This document shows positions 7,615 through 15,125 of a stretch of 64,000 bases of DNA, one piece after another; position 1 is the stretch's first letter; each line of letters starts with the position of its first letter. The stretch spans positions 186,001 to 250,000 of the forward strand of contig NZ_SGXD01000004.1 in assembly GCF_004216915.1 (NCBI RefSeq), written 5' to 3'. The notes beneath the pieces were generated by a model that saw only the letters and a list, made by a program, of their open reading frames with translations, had not been told where the DNA came from and did not search any database. Origin of the DNA: Motilibacter rhizosphaerae (GTDB lineage Bacteria > Actinomycetota > Actinomycetes > Motilibacterales > Motilibacteraceae). The position numbers were made by a program, and so were the translations under genes.

Positions 7615-9099
7615 TCAGGCGCCGCCGGTGAGCTTCTCGCGCAGCGCGGCGAGCGCCTCGTCCGTGGCGAGCGTGCCGCCGCGGTCGTCGTCCGCCGGCT
7701 CCGAGGAGTACGACGACGCGGAGGAGACCCCGTTGTCGCCGGTGGCCGCGGCGTCGGCCTCGGCCGCCGCCTCGACCTGGCGGCGGTGCGCCTCGAAGCG
7801 CGCCTGCGCCTCGGCGTACTGGCGCTCCCACTCCTCCCGCTGCTTCTCGTAGCCGGGGAGCCAGTCGTTGGTCTCCGGGTCGAAGCCCTCGGGGTAGATG
7901 TAGTTGCCCTGCGTGTCGTACGTCGCGGCCATGCCGTAGAGCGTCGGGTCGAACGCGTCGCCCTGGACCTCGACGTTCTCGTTCGCCTGCTTCAGCGAGA
8001 GGCTGATGCGCCGGCGCTCGAGGTCGATGTCGATGACCTTGACGAAGATCTCCTTGCCCACGGCCACGACCTGCTCGGGCAGCTCGATGTGCCGCTCGGC
8101 CAGCTCGGAGATGTGGACCAGGCCCTCGATGCCCTCGTCGACGCGGACGAACGCGCCGAACGGGACGAGCTTGGTGACCTTGCCGGGGACGACCTGCCCG
8201 ATCTGGTGGGTCCGGGCGAACTGCTGCCACGGGTCCTCCTGCGTCGCCTTCAGCGACAGGGAGACCCGCTCGCGGTCCATGTCGACGTCGAGGACCTCGA
8301 CGGTGACCTCCTGGCCGACCTCGACGACCTCGCTCGGGTGGTCGATGTGCTTCCAGGACAGCTCGGAGACGTGCACCAGGCCGTCGACGCCGCCGAGGTC
8401 CACGAACGCGCCGAAGTTGACGATCGAGGAGACGACGCCGGAGCGGACCTGGCCCTTCTGCAGGGTCTGCAGGAAGGTCGAGCGCACCTCGGACTGCGTC
8501 TGCTCGAGCCAGGCGCGGCGCGAGAGGACGACGTTGTTGCGGTTCTTGTCGAGCTCGATGATCTTCGCCTCGAGCGTCTTGCCGACGTACGGCTGGAGGT
8601 CGCGCACGCGGCGCATCTCGACCAGCGAGGCGGGGAGGAAGCCGCGGAGGCCGATGTCGAGGATGAGGCCGCCCTTGACGACCTCGATGACGGAGCCCTC
8701 GACGACGCCGTCCTCCTCCTTGATCTTCTCGATCGTGCCCCAGGCGCGCTCGTACTGCGCGCGCTTCTTGGACAGGATGAGCCGACCCTCCTTGTCCTCC
8801 TTCTGGAGGACCAGGGCCTCGACCTCGTCGCCGACCTTGACGACCTCGGAGGGGTCGACGTCGTGCTTGATCGAGAGCTCGCGCGAGGGGATGACGCCCT
8901 CGGTCTTGTAACCGATGTCGAGGAGGACCTCGTCCCGGTCGACCTTGACGATGACACCTTCGACGATGTCGCCGTCGTTGAAGTACTTGATGGTGGAGTC
9001 GATCGCGGCGAGGAAGTCCTCGGCGGACCCGATGTCGTTGATCGCGACCTGGCGCGGGCCGGAGGCGGACGTCGGGGTGTCGACTGGGGTGGCCGTCAT
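7615..9099 (-). CDS. rpsA: 30S ribosomal protein S1
   Basis: 494-residue ribosomal S1, which binds mRNA at the 30S platform and aids initiation. Four S1 RNA-binding repeats are visible in order, starting at about residues 44, 130, 215 and 300. The last two contain NFGAFVDLGG and PFGAFVRVDEG. After the repeats comes a non-S1 tail rich in acidic residues, alanine and serine, typical of actinobacterial S1. ATG 9099 starts MTATPVDTP and is preceded by GGAAG. A sigma-70-like promoter at 9297-9326 implies a leader of about 190 nt, and a strong hairpin ends the gene. It is expected to be among the most highly expressed genes in the window. Confidence 0.97.
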   Translation of the reverse strand: MTATPVDTPTSASGPRQVAINDIGSAEDFLAAIDSTIKYFNDGDIVEGVIVKVDRDEVLLDIGYKTEGVIPSRELSIKHDVDPSEVVKVGDEVEALVLQKEDKEGRLILSKKRAQYERAWGTIEKIKEEDGVVEGSVIEVVKGGLILDIGLRGFLPASLVEMRRVRDLQPYVGKTLEAKIIELDKNRNNVVLSRRAWLEQTQSEVRSTFLQTLQKGQVRSGVVSSIVNFGAFVDLGGVDGLVHVSELSWKHIDHPSEVVEVGQEVTVEVLDVDMDRERVSLSLKATQEDPWQQFARTHQIGQVVPGKVTKLVPFGAFVRVDEGIEGLVHISELAERHIELPEQVVAVGKEIFVKVIDIDLERRRISLSLKQANENVEVQGDAFDPTLYGMAATYDTQGNYIYPEGFDPETNDWLPGYEKQREEWERQYAEAQARFEAHRRQVEAAAEADAAATGDNGVSSASSYSSEPADDDRGGTLATDEALAALREKLTGGA

Positions 9100-9296
9100 G
9101 AAGGAAGTGGCTCCGATGCGGGCGTTGCTCGTAGGCGTCGCGGGCACAGACCCCCCGGTGGACGACCTCGCCGGGGAGGACCCCGGCCGGTCGTGCAGAC
9201 TTCGTGGGAGTAGCGAACTACCGGCGAACGACTGCATCACCTGGTGCGACCTGCTCCGTCCGAGGACGCACACGCAGGTCTGGGCACGCGTACTCC

Positions 9297-9326
9297 ATGC
9301 TACGGCCCCGGCAGGATAGCGGTCAA
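9297..9326 (-). promoter_or_regulatory. rpsA promoter (TTGACC-18-TAGCAT)
   Basis: On the minus strand TTGACC (9321-9326) and TAGCAT (9297-9302) are separated by 18 bp. This is the best -35/-10 pair in the 264-bp rpsA/methyltransferase intergenic region. Transcription from about 9290 would leave a leader of roughly 190 nt before the rpsA ATG, room for translational autoregulation, which is known for S1 in other bacteria. Confidence 0.6.
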
Positions 9327-9363
9327 CGAGGGTCCCCCGGGCCCAGACGGGAGGAGCGGACAG

Positions 9364-10170
9364 GTGACCGAGGACGTGCCCGGGGTCGCGCGGCGGCCGG
9401 CCGGCGAGGTCGAGACGGTCCTCGCCAACCGCAGCTGGTGGGACGCCGCGGCGGCCGGCTACCAGGAGGAGCACGGCGCCTTCCTCGGCGACGCGGACTT
9501 CGTCTGGGGCCCGGAGGGGCTGCGCGAGGCGGACGCCCGGCTGCTCGGCGATGTGGCCGGCCGCCGCGCGCTCGAGATCGGGGCCGGCGCCGCCCAGTGC
9601 GCCCGCTGGCTCACGGGCCAGGGGGCGCACGCCGTCGCCAGCGACCTGTCCGGCGCGCAGCTCGGCGCCGCGCGCGAGCTCGACGAGCTCCACGGGACCG
9701 CGCTCCCCCTCGTGCAGGCGGACGCCGGCCGGATGCCCTTCGCCGACGCGTCCTTCGACCTCGTCGTCTCGGCCTACGGCGCCCTGCCCTTCGTCGCCGA
9801 CTCGGCCGGCGTCGTGCGCGAGGCCGCCCGCGTGCTGCGCCCCGGCGGCCGCTTCGCCTTCTCCGTCACCCACCCCGTGCGCTGGGCGTTCCCGGACGAC
9901 CCCGGTCCGGCCGGGCTCACCGCCACGGGGTCGTACTTCGACCGCCGGCCCTACGTCGAGCAGGACGAGCAGGGCCGGGCGACCTACGTCGAGCACCACC
10001 GCACGCTGGGCGACCGGGTGCGCGACGTGGCGGCGGCCGGACTGGTCCTCGTCGACCTCGTGGAGCCCGAGTGGCCCGCGGGCCACGACCGCACGTGGGG
10101 CGGGTGGAGCCCGTTGCGCGGCCGGCTCCTGCCCGGCACCGCCGTCTTCGTCTGCGACAAGCCCCGCTAG
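9364..10170 (+). CDS. Class I SAM-dependent methyltransferase
   Basis: 268-residue methyltransferase of the methyltransf_11 type. Motif I is ALEIGAGAAQCARWL (residues about 60-75), followed by the acidic SDLSGAQL, the DAGRMPFADASFDLV motif and the post-core VLRPGGRFAFSV strand. The N-terminal NRSWWDAAAAGYQEEHG segment is shared with a common actinobacterial family of uncharacterised methyltransferases. GTG 9364 is selected because GGGAGGAG lies 7 nt upstream; the in-frame extension to 9244 runs back through the rpsA promoter. The acceptor is unknown. It overlaps the 3' end of the convergent oxidoreductase gene by 4 bp. Confidence 0.9.
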   Translation: MTEDVPGVARRPAGEVETVLANRSWWDAAAAGYQEEHGAFLGDADFVWGPEGLREADARLLGDVAGRRALEIGAGAAQCARWLTGQGAHAVASDLSGAQLGAARELDELHGTALPLVQADAGRMPFADASFDLVVSAYGALPFVADSAGVVREAARVLRPGGRFAFSVTHPVRWAFPDDPGPAGLTATGSYFDRRPYVEQDEQGRATYVEHHRTLGDRVRDVAAAGLVLVDLVEPEWPAGHDRTWGGWSPLRGRLLPGTAVFVCDKPR

Positions 10171-11090
10171 AGCAGCACGACCACCTTGCCGCGCAGGCCG
10201 CCGGCGCTCGCCTTCTCCACCGCGGCCGCGACCTCCTCCAGCGGGTACGCCGCGGCGACGCGGACGCGCAGCCGGCCCTCCGCGTACGCCGTCGCGAGCT
10301 CCTGCAGCTCGCCCGGGCGCGGGCGCACGTCGACCTTGACGCCGAGGATGCCGCGCTCCGGCGCGGGGACGCCGGAGTCGAGCACGGTCACGAAGCGCCC
10401 GCCGTCGCACACGGCGCCGACTGCCGCGGGGCCGAGCGGCACCGCGTCGAGGACCAGGTCGGCGCCGCCGGGGACGAGCCCGCGCACCCGCTCCCCCAGC
10501 TCCTCGGCGCTCGTCCGCCCGAGCACGGTCGCGGCGCCGAGCGAGCGGACGTGCTCCTCGTCGCCCGTGGAGGCGACGGCGACGACGGTCGCGCCGGCAG
10601 CCGCAGCGAGCTGGACGGCGGCACCCCCCACGGCGCCGCTGGCACCCGTGACGACGACCGTCTGCCCGGCGGCGAGGCCACCGAGCTCGAGCGCCTGGCG
10701 TGCGGTCACCGCGTTGAGCGCGAGCCCGCCCGCGGCGACGAGGTCGGCGTCGCCGAGCCTGCCGAGCAGCTCGCCGGGGACCGCCACGAGCTCGGCGAGG
10801 CTGCCGTCGAGCCCGTCGAACTGGCGGACCATGCCGACGACGCGCTCGCCCTCCGCGTACCCCTCGCCGCGCACGACCGTGCCGGCGAAGTCCCAGCCCG
10901 GGACGTAGGGCGGGACCACCGCGGGGGCGAGCTCCTGCAGGTAGCCCGCCGCGGTGAACCACTCGACGGGGTTCAGCGCCGCCGCCGCGACGCGGACGAG
11001 CACCTCGCCCTCCCGCGGCTCCGGCTCCGGCCGCTCGACCACCTCGAAGACCTCGGGGCCGCCCCAGCTGCTGATCTGCACCGCGCGCAT
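10167..11090 (-). CDS. NADPH:quinone oxidoreductase-like zinc-independent medium-chain dehydrogenase
   Basis: 307-residue MDR-superfamily reductase resembling quinone oxidoreductase (QOR). A GroES-like N-terminal domain (residues 1-120, with VAAAALNPVEW) is followed by a Rossmann domain with TGASGAVGGAAVQLA near residue 150. No catalytic or structural zinc cysteines are visible, as expected for QOR types. The usual reaction is NADPH-dependent reduction of quinones or enones. ATG 11090 (MRAVQISSWGGPEV) is the family start; the longer reading to 11141 is unsupported. It is divergent from an HxlR regulator with a palindrome between them, a common redox-stress regulator/enzyme layout. Confidence 0.88.
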   Translation of the reverse strand: MRAVQISSWGGPEVFEVVERPEPEPREGEVLVRVAAAALNPVEWFTAAGYLQELAPAVVPPYVPGWDFAGTVVRGEGYAEGERVVGMVRQFDGLDGSLAELVAVPGELLGRLGDADLVAAGGLALNAVTARQALELGGLAAGQTVVVTGASGAVGGAAVQLAAAAGATVVAVASTGDEEHVRSLGAATVLGRTSAEELGERVRGLVPGGADLVLDAVPLGPAAVGAVCDGGRFVTVLDSGVPAPERGILGVKVDVRPRPGELQELATAYAEGRLRVRVAAAYPLEEVAAAVEKASAGGLRGKVVVLL

Positions 11091-11170
11091 CCCGATCCTC
11101 CGTCTCCCCGTCCGCTTCCCTGCGAGGCGGACGCGTGCCACTCTGGGGGAGCAAGGAACCAGTGGGAAGC

Positions 11171-11188
11171 AGGCACCTGGAAGTGCCT
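11171..11188. promoter_or_regulatory. Candidate HxlR operator palindrome
   Basis: A perfect 6-bp inverted repeat, AGGCAC-N6-GTGCCT, in the 117-bp region between the divergent oxidoreductase and HxlR genes, 19 nt before the HxlR ATG. Winged-helix dimers of this family bind such dyads in divergent promoters. Binding is inferred from position and symmetry. Confidence 0.5.
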
Positions 11189-11207
11189 AGGTCACGAAGG
11201 AGTGCCC

Positions 11208-11621
11208 ATGGCGACGAGGACCGCGGCGGAGCAGCGCGCGGAGGCCAAGCTGGCGTACGACGCCTTCCTCGCGGGCTGCCCCACCCGCACCGTGATGGAG
11301 ACGATTGGCGACAAGTGGTCCGGCCTGGTCGTCACGGCGCTGGCCGACGGGCCGAAGCGCCACGGCGAGCTGCGGCGGGTGATCGCCGGCGTCAGCCAGA
11401 AGATGCTGACGCAGACCCTGCGCACCCTGGAGCGCGACGGGCTGGTCGACCGGGAGGTCACCGCGCAGGTGCCCGTCCGGGTGGACTACGCGCTGACGCC
11501 GCTGGGCGAGACGCTGGTGCCGGTGCTGGGCGCGCTCAAGGACTGGTCCGAGCTCCACATGGACCGCATCCTCGCGGCGCGCGAGGCGTTCGACGAGCAG
11601 GGCGCGCTCGCGCCGGTCTAG
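11208..11621 (+). CDS. HxlR-family winged-helix transcriptional regulator
   Basis: 137-residue regulator. The HxlR domain is complete: CPTRTVMETIGDKWS, GPKRHGELRR, GVSQKMLTQTLRTLERDGLV, then the wing RVDYALTPLGETL. One cysteine (residue 25) sits just before the first helix, where some redox- or electrophile-sensing HxlR proteins have theirs. ATG 11208 is preceded by GAAGGAG with a 5-nt spacer. The divergent quinone oxidoreductase is the obvious target, probably repressed until quinone or aldehyde stress. The gene overlaps the convergent PilZ gene by 4 bp. Confidence 0.92.
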   Translation: MATRTAAEQRAEAKLAYDAFLAGCPTRTVMETIGDKWSGLVVTALADGPKRHGELRRVIAGVSQKMLTQTLRTLERDGLVDREVTAQVPVRVDYALTPLGETLVPVLGALKDWSELHMDRILAAREAFDEQGALAPV

Positions 11622-12247
11622 TCCTCGTGCCGGCGGCGCTGGCGCAGCTGCTCGCGCTGCACGGCGAAGACGTACGCGCAGATGGCGTCCTCGGCGTTCG
11701 GTGCGAGGTCCACGAACTGGAAGCCGAAGCCGCCCTTGGGGCTCAGCCCGACCGCCATCGCGGAGACGTGGAGCGGGCCGGCGGGGAGCTGGAGCGTGAG
11801 CCGCACCCGCGCCCCCGGCAGGAAGACCGAGTCGTTGGGGAAGGTGATGCGCACGCCGCTGGCCGAGAGGTCGCGCGCCTTGCCCTCCGTCGCGGCGCCC
11901 GTCGAGATGGTGGCGACCAGGGGCACCTCGACGAACACGCGCACGTGGCGGCGGCGCTGGACCGGCTGGACGTCCTCGATGGTGAGCTCGAGCTCCTCCT
12001 CGGCCAGCACGACGGACCCGGTGAGCCGGATCGCGCCGCCCTGGACGCCGAACGACACGGCGACGGTCCCGGGGTCGCGGACTCCGGTGGGCGGCAGCCC
12101 GACGCGCAGCCTGGGGCCGTCGGGGTGGGAGGAGTCGACCAGCGTGACGGCGACGGGCAGGGTTCCCCCGTCGACCTCGAGGACGACGGTGCTCCCGATC
12201 GCCACGTCCCGGAGCGCGGACTCCCTCGTCTCGCTCGCCACCGACAT
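11618..12247 (-). CDS. PilZ-domain c-di-GMP-binding protein (YcgR-like)
   Basis: 209-residue cytoplasmic protein with an N-terminal beta-barrel domain (residues about 15-95) and a C-terminal PilZ domain (about 98-200). The two c-di-GMP motifs are present: RxxxR in QRRRHVRV and D-x-S-x-x-G in DLSASG. They are followed by the PKGGFGFQF strand. This architecture matches YcgR/DgrA flagellar brakes, so the protein may tune motility or secretion in response to c-di-GMP. No flagellar genes occur in the window. ATG 12247 is preceded by GGAAGGGA. Confidence 0.88.
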   Translation of the reverse strand: MSVASETRESALRDVAIGSTVVLEVDGGTLPVAVTLVDSSHPDGPRLRVGLPPTGVRDPGTVAVSFGVQGGAIRLTGSVVLAEEELELTIEDVQPVQRRRHVRVFVEVPLVATISTGAATEGKARDLSASGVRITFPNDSVFLPGARVRLTLQLPAGPLHVSAMAVGLSPKGGFGFQFVDLAPNAEDAICAYVFAVQREQLRQRRRHED

Positions 12248-12399
12248 CGACCCGTCGTCCCTTCCGCTCTCGTCCCGGCGGGTCCCCCCAACCCTGTGTA
12301 CCGAGCGGGATCGGCAGGCAGCGCACCGGACTTGAGCGCGTCACCCGTCCGGACCACGTCCGGGTGAACCTCCGCACCGGTGCAGGCGCTCCTAGCAGC

Positions 12400-13227
12400 G
12401 TGCGCACCTCCTCCCGCGCGGGGCTCGCCCTCGCCCTCCCGCTCGCCCTCGCCGGCACCGCTGCTGCCGCCCTGCCCGCCGCGGCGCTGGTCGCCGGCCC
12501 GGGCCCGGCGACGACCGTGCAGGGCATCGGCCTCTCCACGACGAGCGTGACCCTCCGCGGCACCCAGGTCCGTCTGGTGACCGTCACCGTGCACCTGGCC
12601 GACCCGGCGGGAGTCCGGCCGCGGGAGGCGGCGGTGGGCGAGGAGCGGTCGGCCACCTGCCCGTGCGCGAGGGTGGAGCCGCTGCGCCGCAGCCTCTCCC
12701 TCGGCTCGCGCACGGTCGTGCTCCGCCGCAGCGCGGGTACCCCGACCGACGGCACCTGGTCGGGGACGTTCCCAGTCTCCGCGCAGGACACCGGCGCCTG
12801 GACGGTCACGGAAGTCATCGGCGGCACGATCGACACCCGCGCGCAGGGCTTCCCCAGCGGCACGGGATGGGTCTCCACGCACGACGTGACGACGACGCCG
12901 CCACCCACGCTGAAGGTGACGGGCCGCACCCCGCTCGTCCTCACCGCCCGCGGCCGGAGCCCCCGCAAGGACACGCTCCAGGTGACGGGGACGGCGCGGG
13001 TCGGCGGTCGCCCCGCCGCCGGGCTGCTCCTCAGCGTCCGCGCGCTGCAGTGCGGCGACATCGAGGGACCGGGCGGCGTGCTGCGCCGGGTGCGGACGGA
13101 CCGGGCCGGGACCTTCTCGACGGTGGTCTCCTCCCCCGCGTTCGCCGTCGACCTCGGCGTCTGCGTGACGTACGGGCCGACGGGCACCTCGTCGTCGACC
13201 GCCGTCTCCGCCTCGGCAGGTGCCTGA
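12400..13227 (+). CDS. Secreted protein of unknown function
   Basis: 275-residue exported protein. An N-terminal signal peptide is clear: RTSSR, a hydrophobic alanine/leucine core, then an AAALVAG-type cleavage region near residue 35. The mature part is beta-rich and threonine/serine-rich, with four cysteines (CPC near residue 88, plus a C-terminal pair that could form a disulphide). I recognise no catalytic motif. GTG 12400 gives the most compact signal peptide; GTG 12364 would add 12 residues, and neither has a Shine-Dalgarno. An inverted repeat (TCACCCG...CGGGTGA, 12341-12367) covers the upstream candidate. The stop overlaps the ATG of the next secreted protein. Confidence 0.7.
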   Translation: MRTSSRAGLALALPLALAGTAAAALPAAALVAGPGPATTVQGIGLSTTSVTLRGTQVRLVTVTVHLADPAGVRPREAAVGEERSATCPCARVEPLRRSLSLGSRTVVLRRSAGTPTDGTWSGTFPVSAQDTGAWTVTEVIGGTIDTRAQGFPSGTGWVSTHDVTTTPPPTLKVTGRTPLVLTARGRSPRKDTLQVTGTARVGGRPAAGLLLSVRALQCGDIEGPGGVLRRVRTDRAGTFSTVVSSPAFAVDLGVCVTYGPTGTSSSTAVSASAGA

Positions 13228-15104
13228 TGCGACGCCTCCCCGCCGGCGCGCTCGCCGCGGCCCTGCTCGCCGTCCCCCTGCTCGGTCCGTTCGCCGCCCC
13301 CGCGCGGGCGGACGCTCGGCACGCGCCGGACGACCTCGTGGTGGCCTCGCTCGCCGGCGACGTATGGCAGGTCGCGGCCGACGGGTCGCGCCGCGCGCTG
13401 CTCGCGACCGCGGTCGACTCGACCGGCGCGACGCGGACGCACCTCGCCCTCTCACCCGACCGGACGTCGCTCGCCTACCTCACCGGCGGCGACGCGCTGC
13501 CGGAGGTCCACGTCCAGGGCGTCCGCGGCGGCGGCGTCCGCATCGTCGCCCGGCCCGACGCCCAGGGGCAAGGGGCGCCGACCGACCTGGAGTGGGCCGG
13601 GCCCTCCGCGCTCGTCGTGGCGGTCGCCGACGCGGGGAGGACTCCGCCGCAGGGCGCGCAGCTCGCCCGGGTCGGGGTGCAGCCCCCGGCCGTCGACGTG
13701 CTCGTCGGCAGCTCGCGCCTGGACGCCCCCACCGTGGACCAGGCGGACCCGAGCAGGGTCGTCGCCGTCGCGACCAGCGCCACGTCCTCGTCCCTCGTCT
13801 CCCTCGTCGGGGCCGGACCGGCCGTGCCGCTCCCCGGTCCCCTCGCGGCCGGCCTCGTCGCGAGCCCGGAGCTCTCCCCCGACGGGTCGCGCCTCGCGTG
13901 GCTGCACCAGGACGAGCCGACCGCGTACGGGGGCACGGCCGGCGGGGCCCAGCTGGTCGTCGGCGCGGGGGACGGCACGGGCGCCTCCGTCCTGCCCACC
14001 CCCGCCGGGATCGACCTCGGCCAGCCCGTGTGGGCGCCGGACGGGAGCGCGGTCTACGTCGAGGGCCGGACCCCGCAGCAGCAGGAGGGCACCATCACGG
14101 TCTGGCGGGTCCCGGTCGACGGCTCGCCCGCCCAGCCGCTCGCCCTGCCCGCGGAGCTCACCTCCTCGCTCGTCGCAGCCGTGCCCGCCGCCCCGGCCTC
14201 GCCGGTGACGGGGGCGACGGTCGTCACGGGCAGCTCGCAGGTACGGCTCGACTGGACCGTGCCCGCGGGCACTCCCGTCACGGTGACGCGGACCGACGGG
14301 CCCTTCGGCACGGGGCCTGGGATCCCGCTCGCGAGCGTCGGGAGCGCGGTCACCGACAGCACCGTCCAGCCGGGCAGCACCTACACCTACGTCATCACCC
14401 CGGCCGGCGGGGCTCCGCTCCTGCTCCCCGTCGCTGCCCAGAGCCCCCCGGTGCCGGTCTCGCTGCACGACCTCGGCGTGCAGGCGACGAACGGGACGTT
14501 CTACCCGCAGTACGTCGGCTGCGGCACCGTCTGCGCCGACGACGTGGGCACGCTGCAGTACGCCGTCCTGGACCGCCGGTCCCGGCTGCCCGGCTCGTTC
14601 ACCAGCGTGCGGCGGGACCCCACCGGCCTGGCCTTCGGCTTCCTGCCGGTCCGCGTGGCGCCGGGCCGGGCGTACCTCCTCGAGGCGCGCGGGCGCGACG
14701 AGTTCGGCAACCTCACGACGGTCGTCCGCTCCGGTCCGTACCTCGCCCCGCTGGACGACCGCTCGCTCCGCGTGTCGCGCGGCTGGGCGCGTCCGCGCAG
14801 CAAGGCCTCCTGGCAGGGCACGCTCACCACCACCTCGAGCGCCGGGCGCACCGCCACCCTCGCGTTCACCGGCACGCGGGTCGCCGTGCTGGGCGACCGC
14901 GGGGCGCGGTACGGCGCCGCCGTCGTCACCCTCGACGGGAAGCAGGTCGGCCGGGCGCTCGAGCAGCGCAGCACGCCCGAGCAGAGCGTCGACGTGTGGA
15001 CGAGCCGGACGCTGCCCCGTGGCCGGCACGTGCTGGTGCTCCGCACGACGGCGGTCGGGCGCGGACGGACGTTCACCGTGGACGGCATCACGGTCACGCC
15101 CTGA
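13227..15104 (+). CDS. Secreted beta-propeller protein with fibronectin-like and C-terminal beta domains
   Basis: 625-residue exported protein with a classic signal peptide (MRRLP, hydrophobic core, cleavage near APARADA around residue 30). Residues about 40-315 contain TolB/WD40-like propeller blades: LALSPDRTSLAYL, PELSPDGSRLAWL and PVWAPDGSAVYV are the typical repeats. Residues about 330-410 look like a fibronectin type III module (VRLDWTVPAGTPVTVTR, STYTYVI). The C-terminal 130 residues form another beta domain with GTRVAVLGDRG and TVDGITV, as in cell-surface carbohydrate-binding modules. ATG 13227 overlaps the stop of the preceding gene, so both are probably secreted together. The role is likely adhesion or ligand binding; no enzyme motif is seen. 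Confidence 0.78.
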   Translation: MRRLPAGALAAALLAVPLLGPFAAPARADARHAPDDLVVASLAGDVWQVAADGSRRALLATAVDSTGATRTHLALSPDRTSLAYLTGGDALPEVHVQGVRGGGVRIVARPDAQGQGAPTDLEWAGPSALVVAVADAGRTPPQGAQLARVGVQPPAVDVLVGSSRLDAPTVDQADPSRVVAVATSATSSSLVSLVGAGPAVPLPGPLAAGLVASPELSPDGSRLAWLHQDEPTAYGGTAGGAQLVVGAGDGTGASVLPTPAGIDLGQPVWAPDGSAVYVEGRTPQQQEGTITVWRVPVDGSPAQPLALPAELTSSLVAAVPAAPASPVTGATVVTGSSQVRLDWTVPAGTPVTVTRTDGPFGTGPGIPLASVGSAVTDSTVQPGSTYTYVITPAGGAPLLLPVAAQSPPVPVSLHDLGVQATNGTFYPQYVGCGTVCADDVGTLQYAVLDRRSRLPGSFTSVRRDPTGLAFGFLPVRVAPGRAYLLEARGRDEFGNLTTVVRSGPYLAPLDDRSLRVSRGWARPRSKASWQGTLTTTSSAGRTATLAFTGTRVAVLGDRGARYGAAVVTLDGKQVGRALEQRSTPEQSVDVWTSRTLPRGRHVLVLRTTAVGRGRTFTVDGITVTP

Positions 15105-15125
15105 CCTGCACCGGTCGGCGCAGCC

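Noticed and set aside
12341-12367. TCACCCG/CGGGTGA dyad as an operator
   Set aside because: Seven-bp arms with a long spacer are expected often at this base composition; kept only as a remark on start choice.
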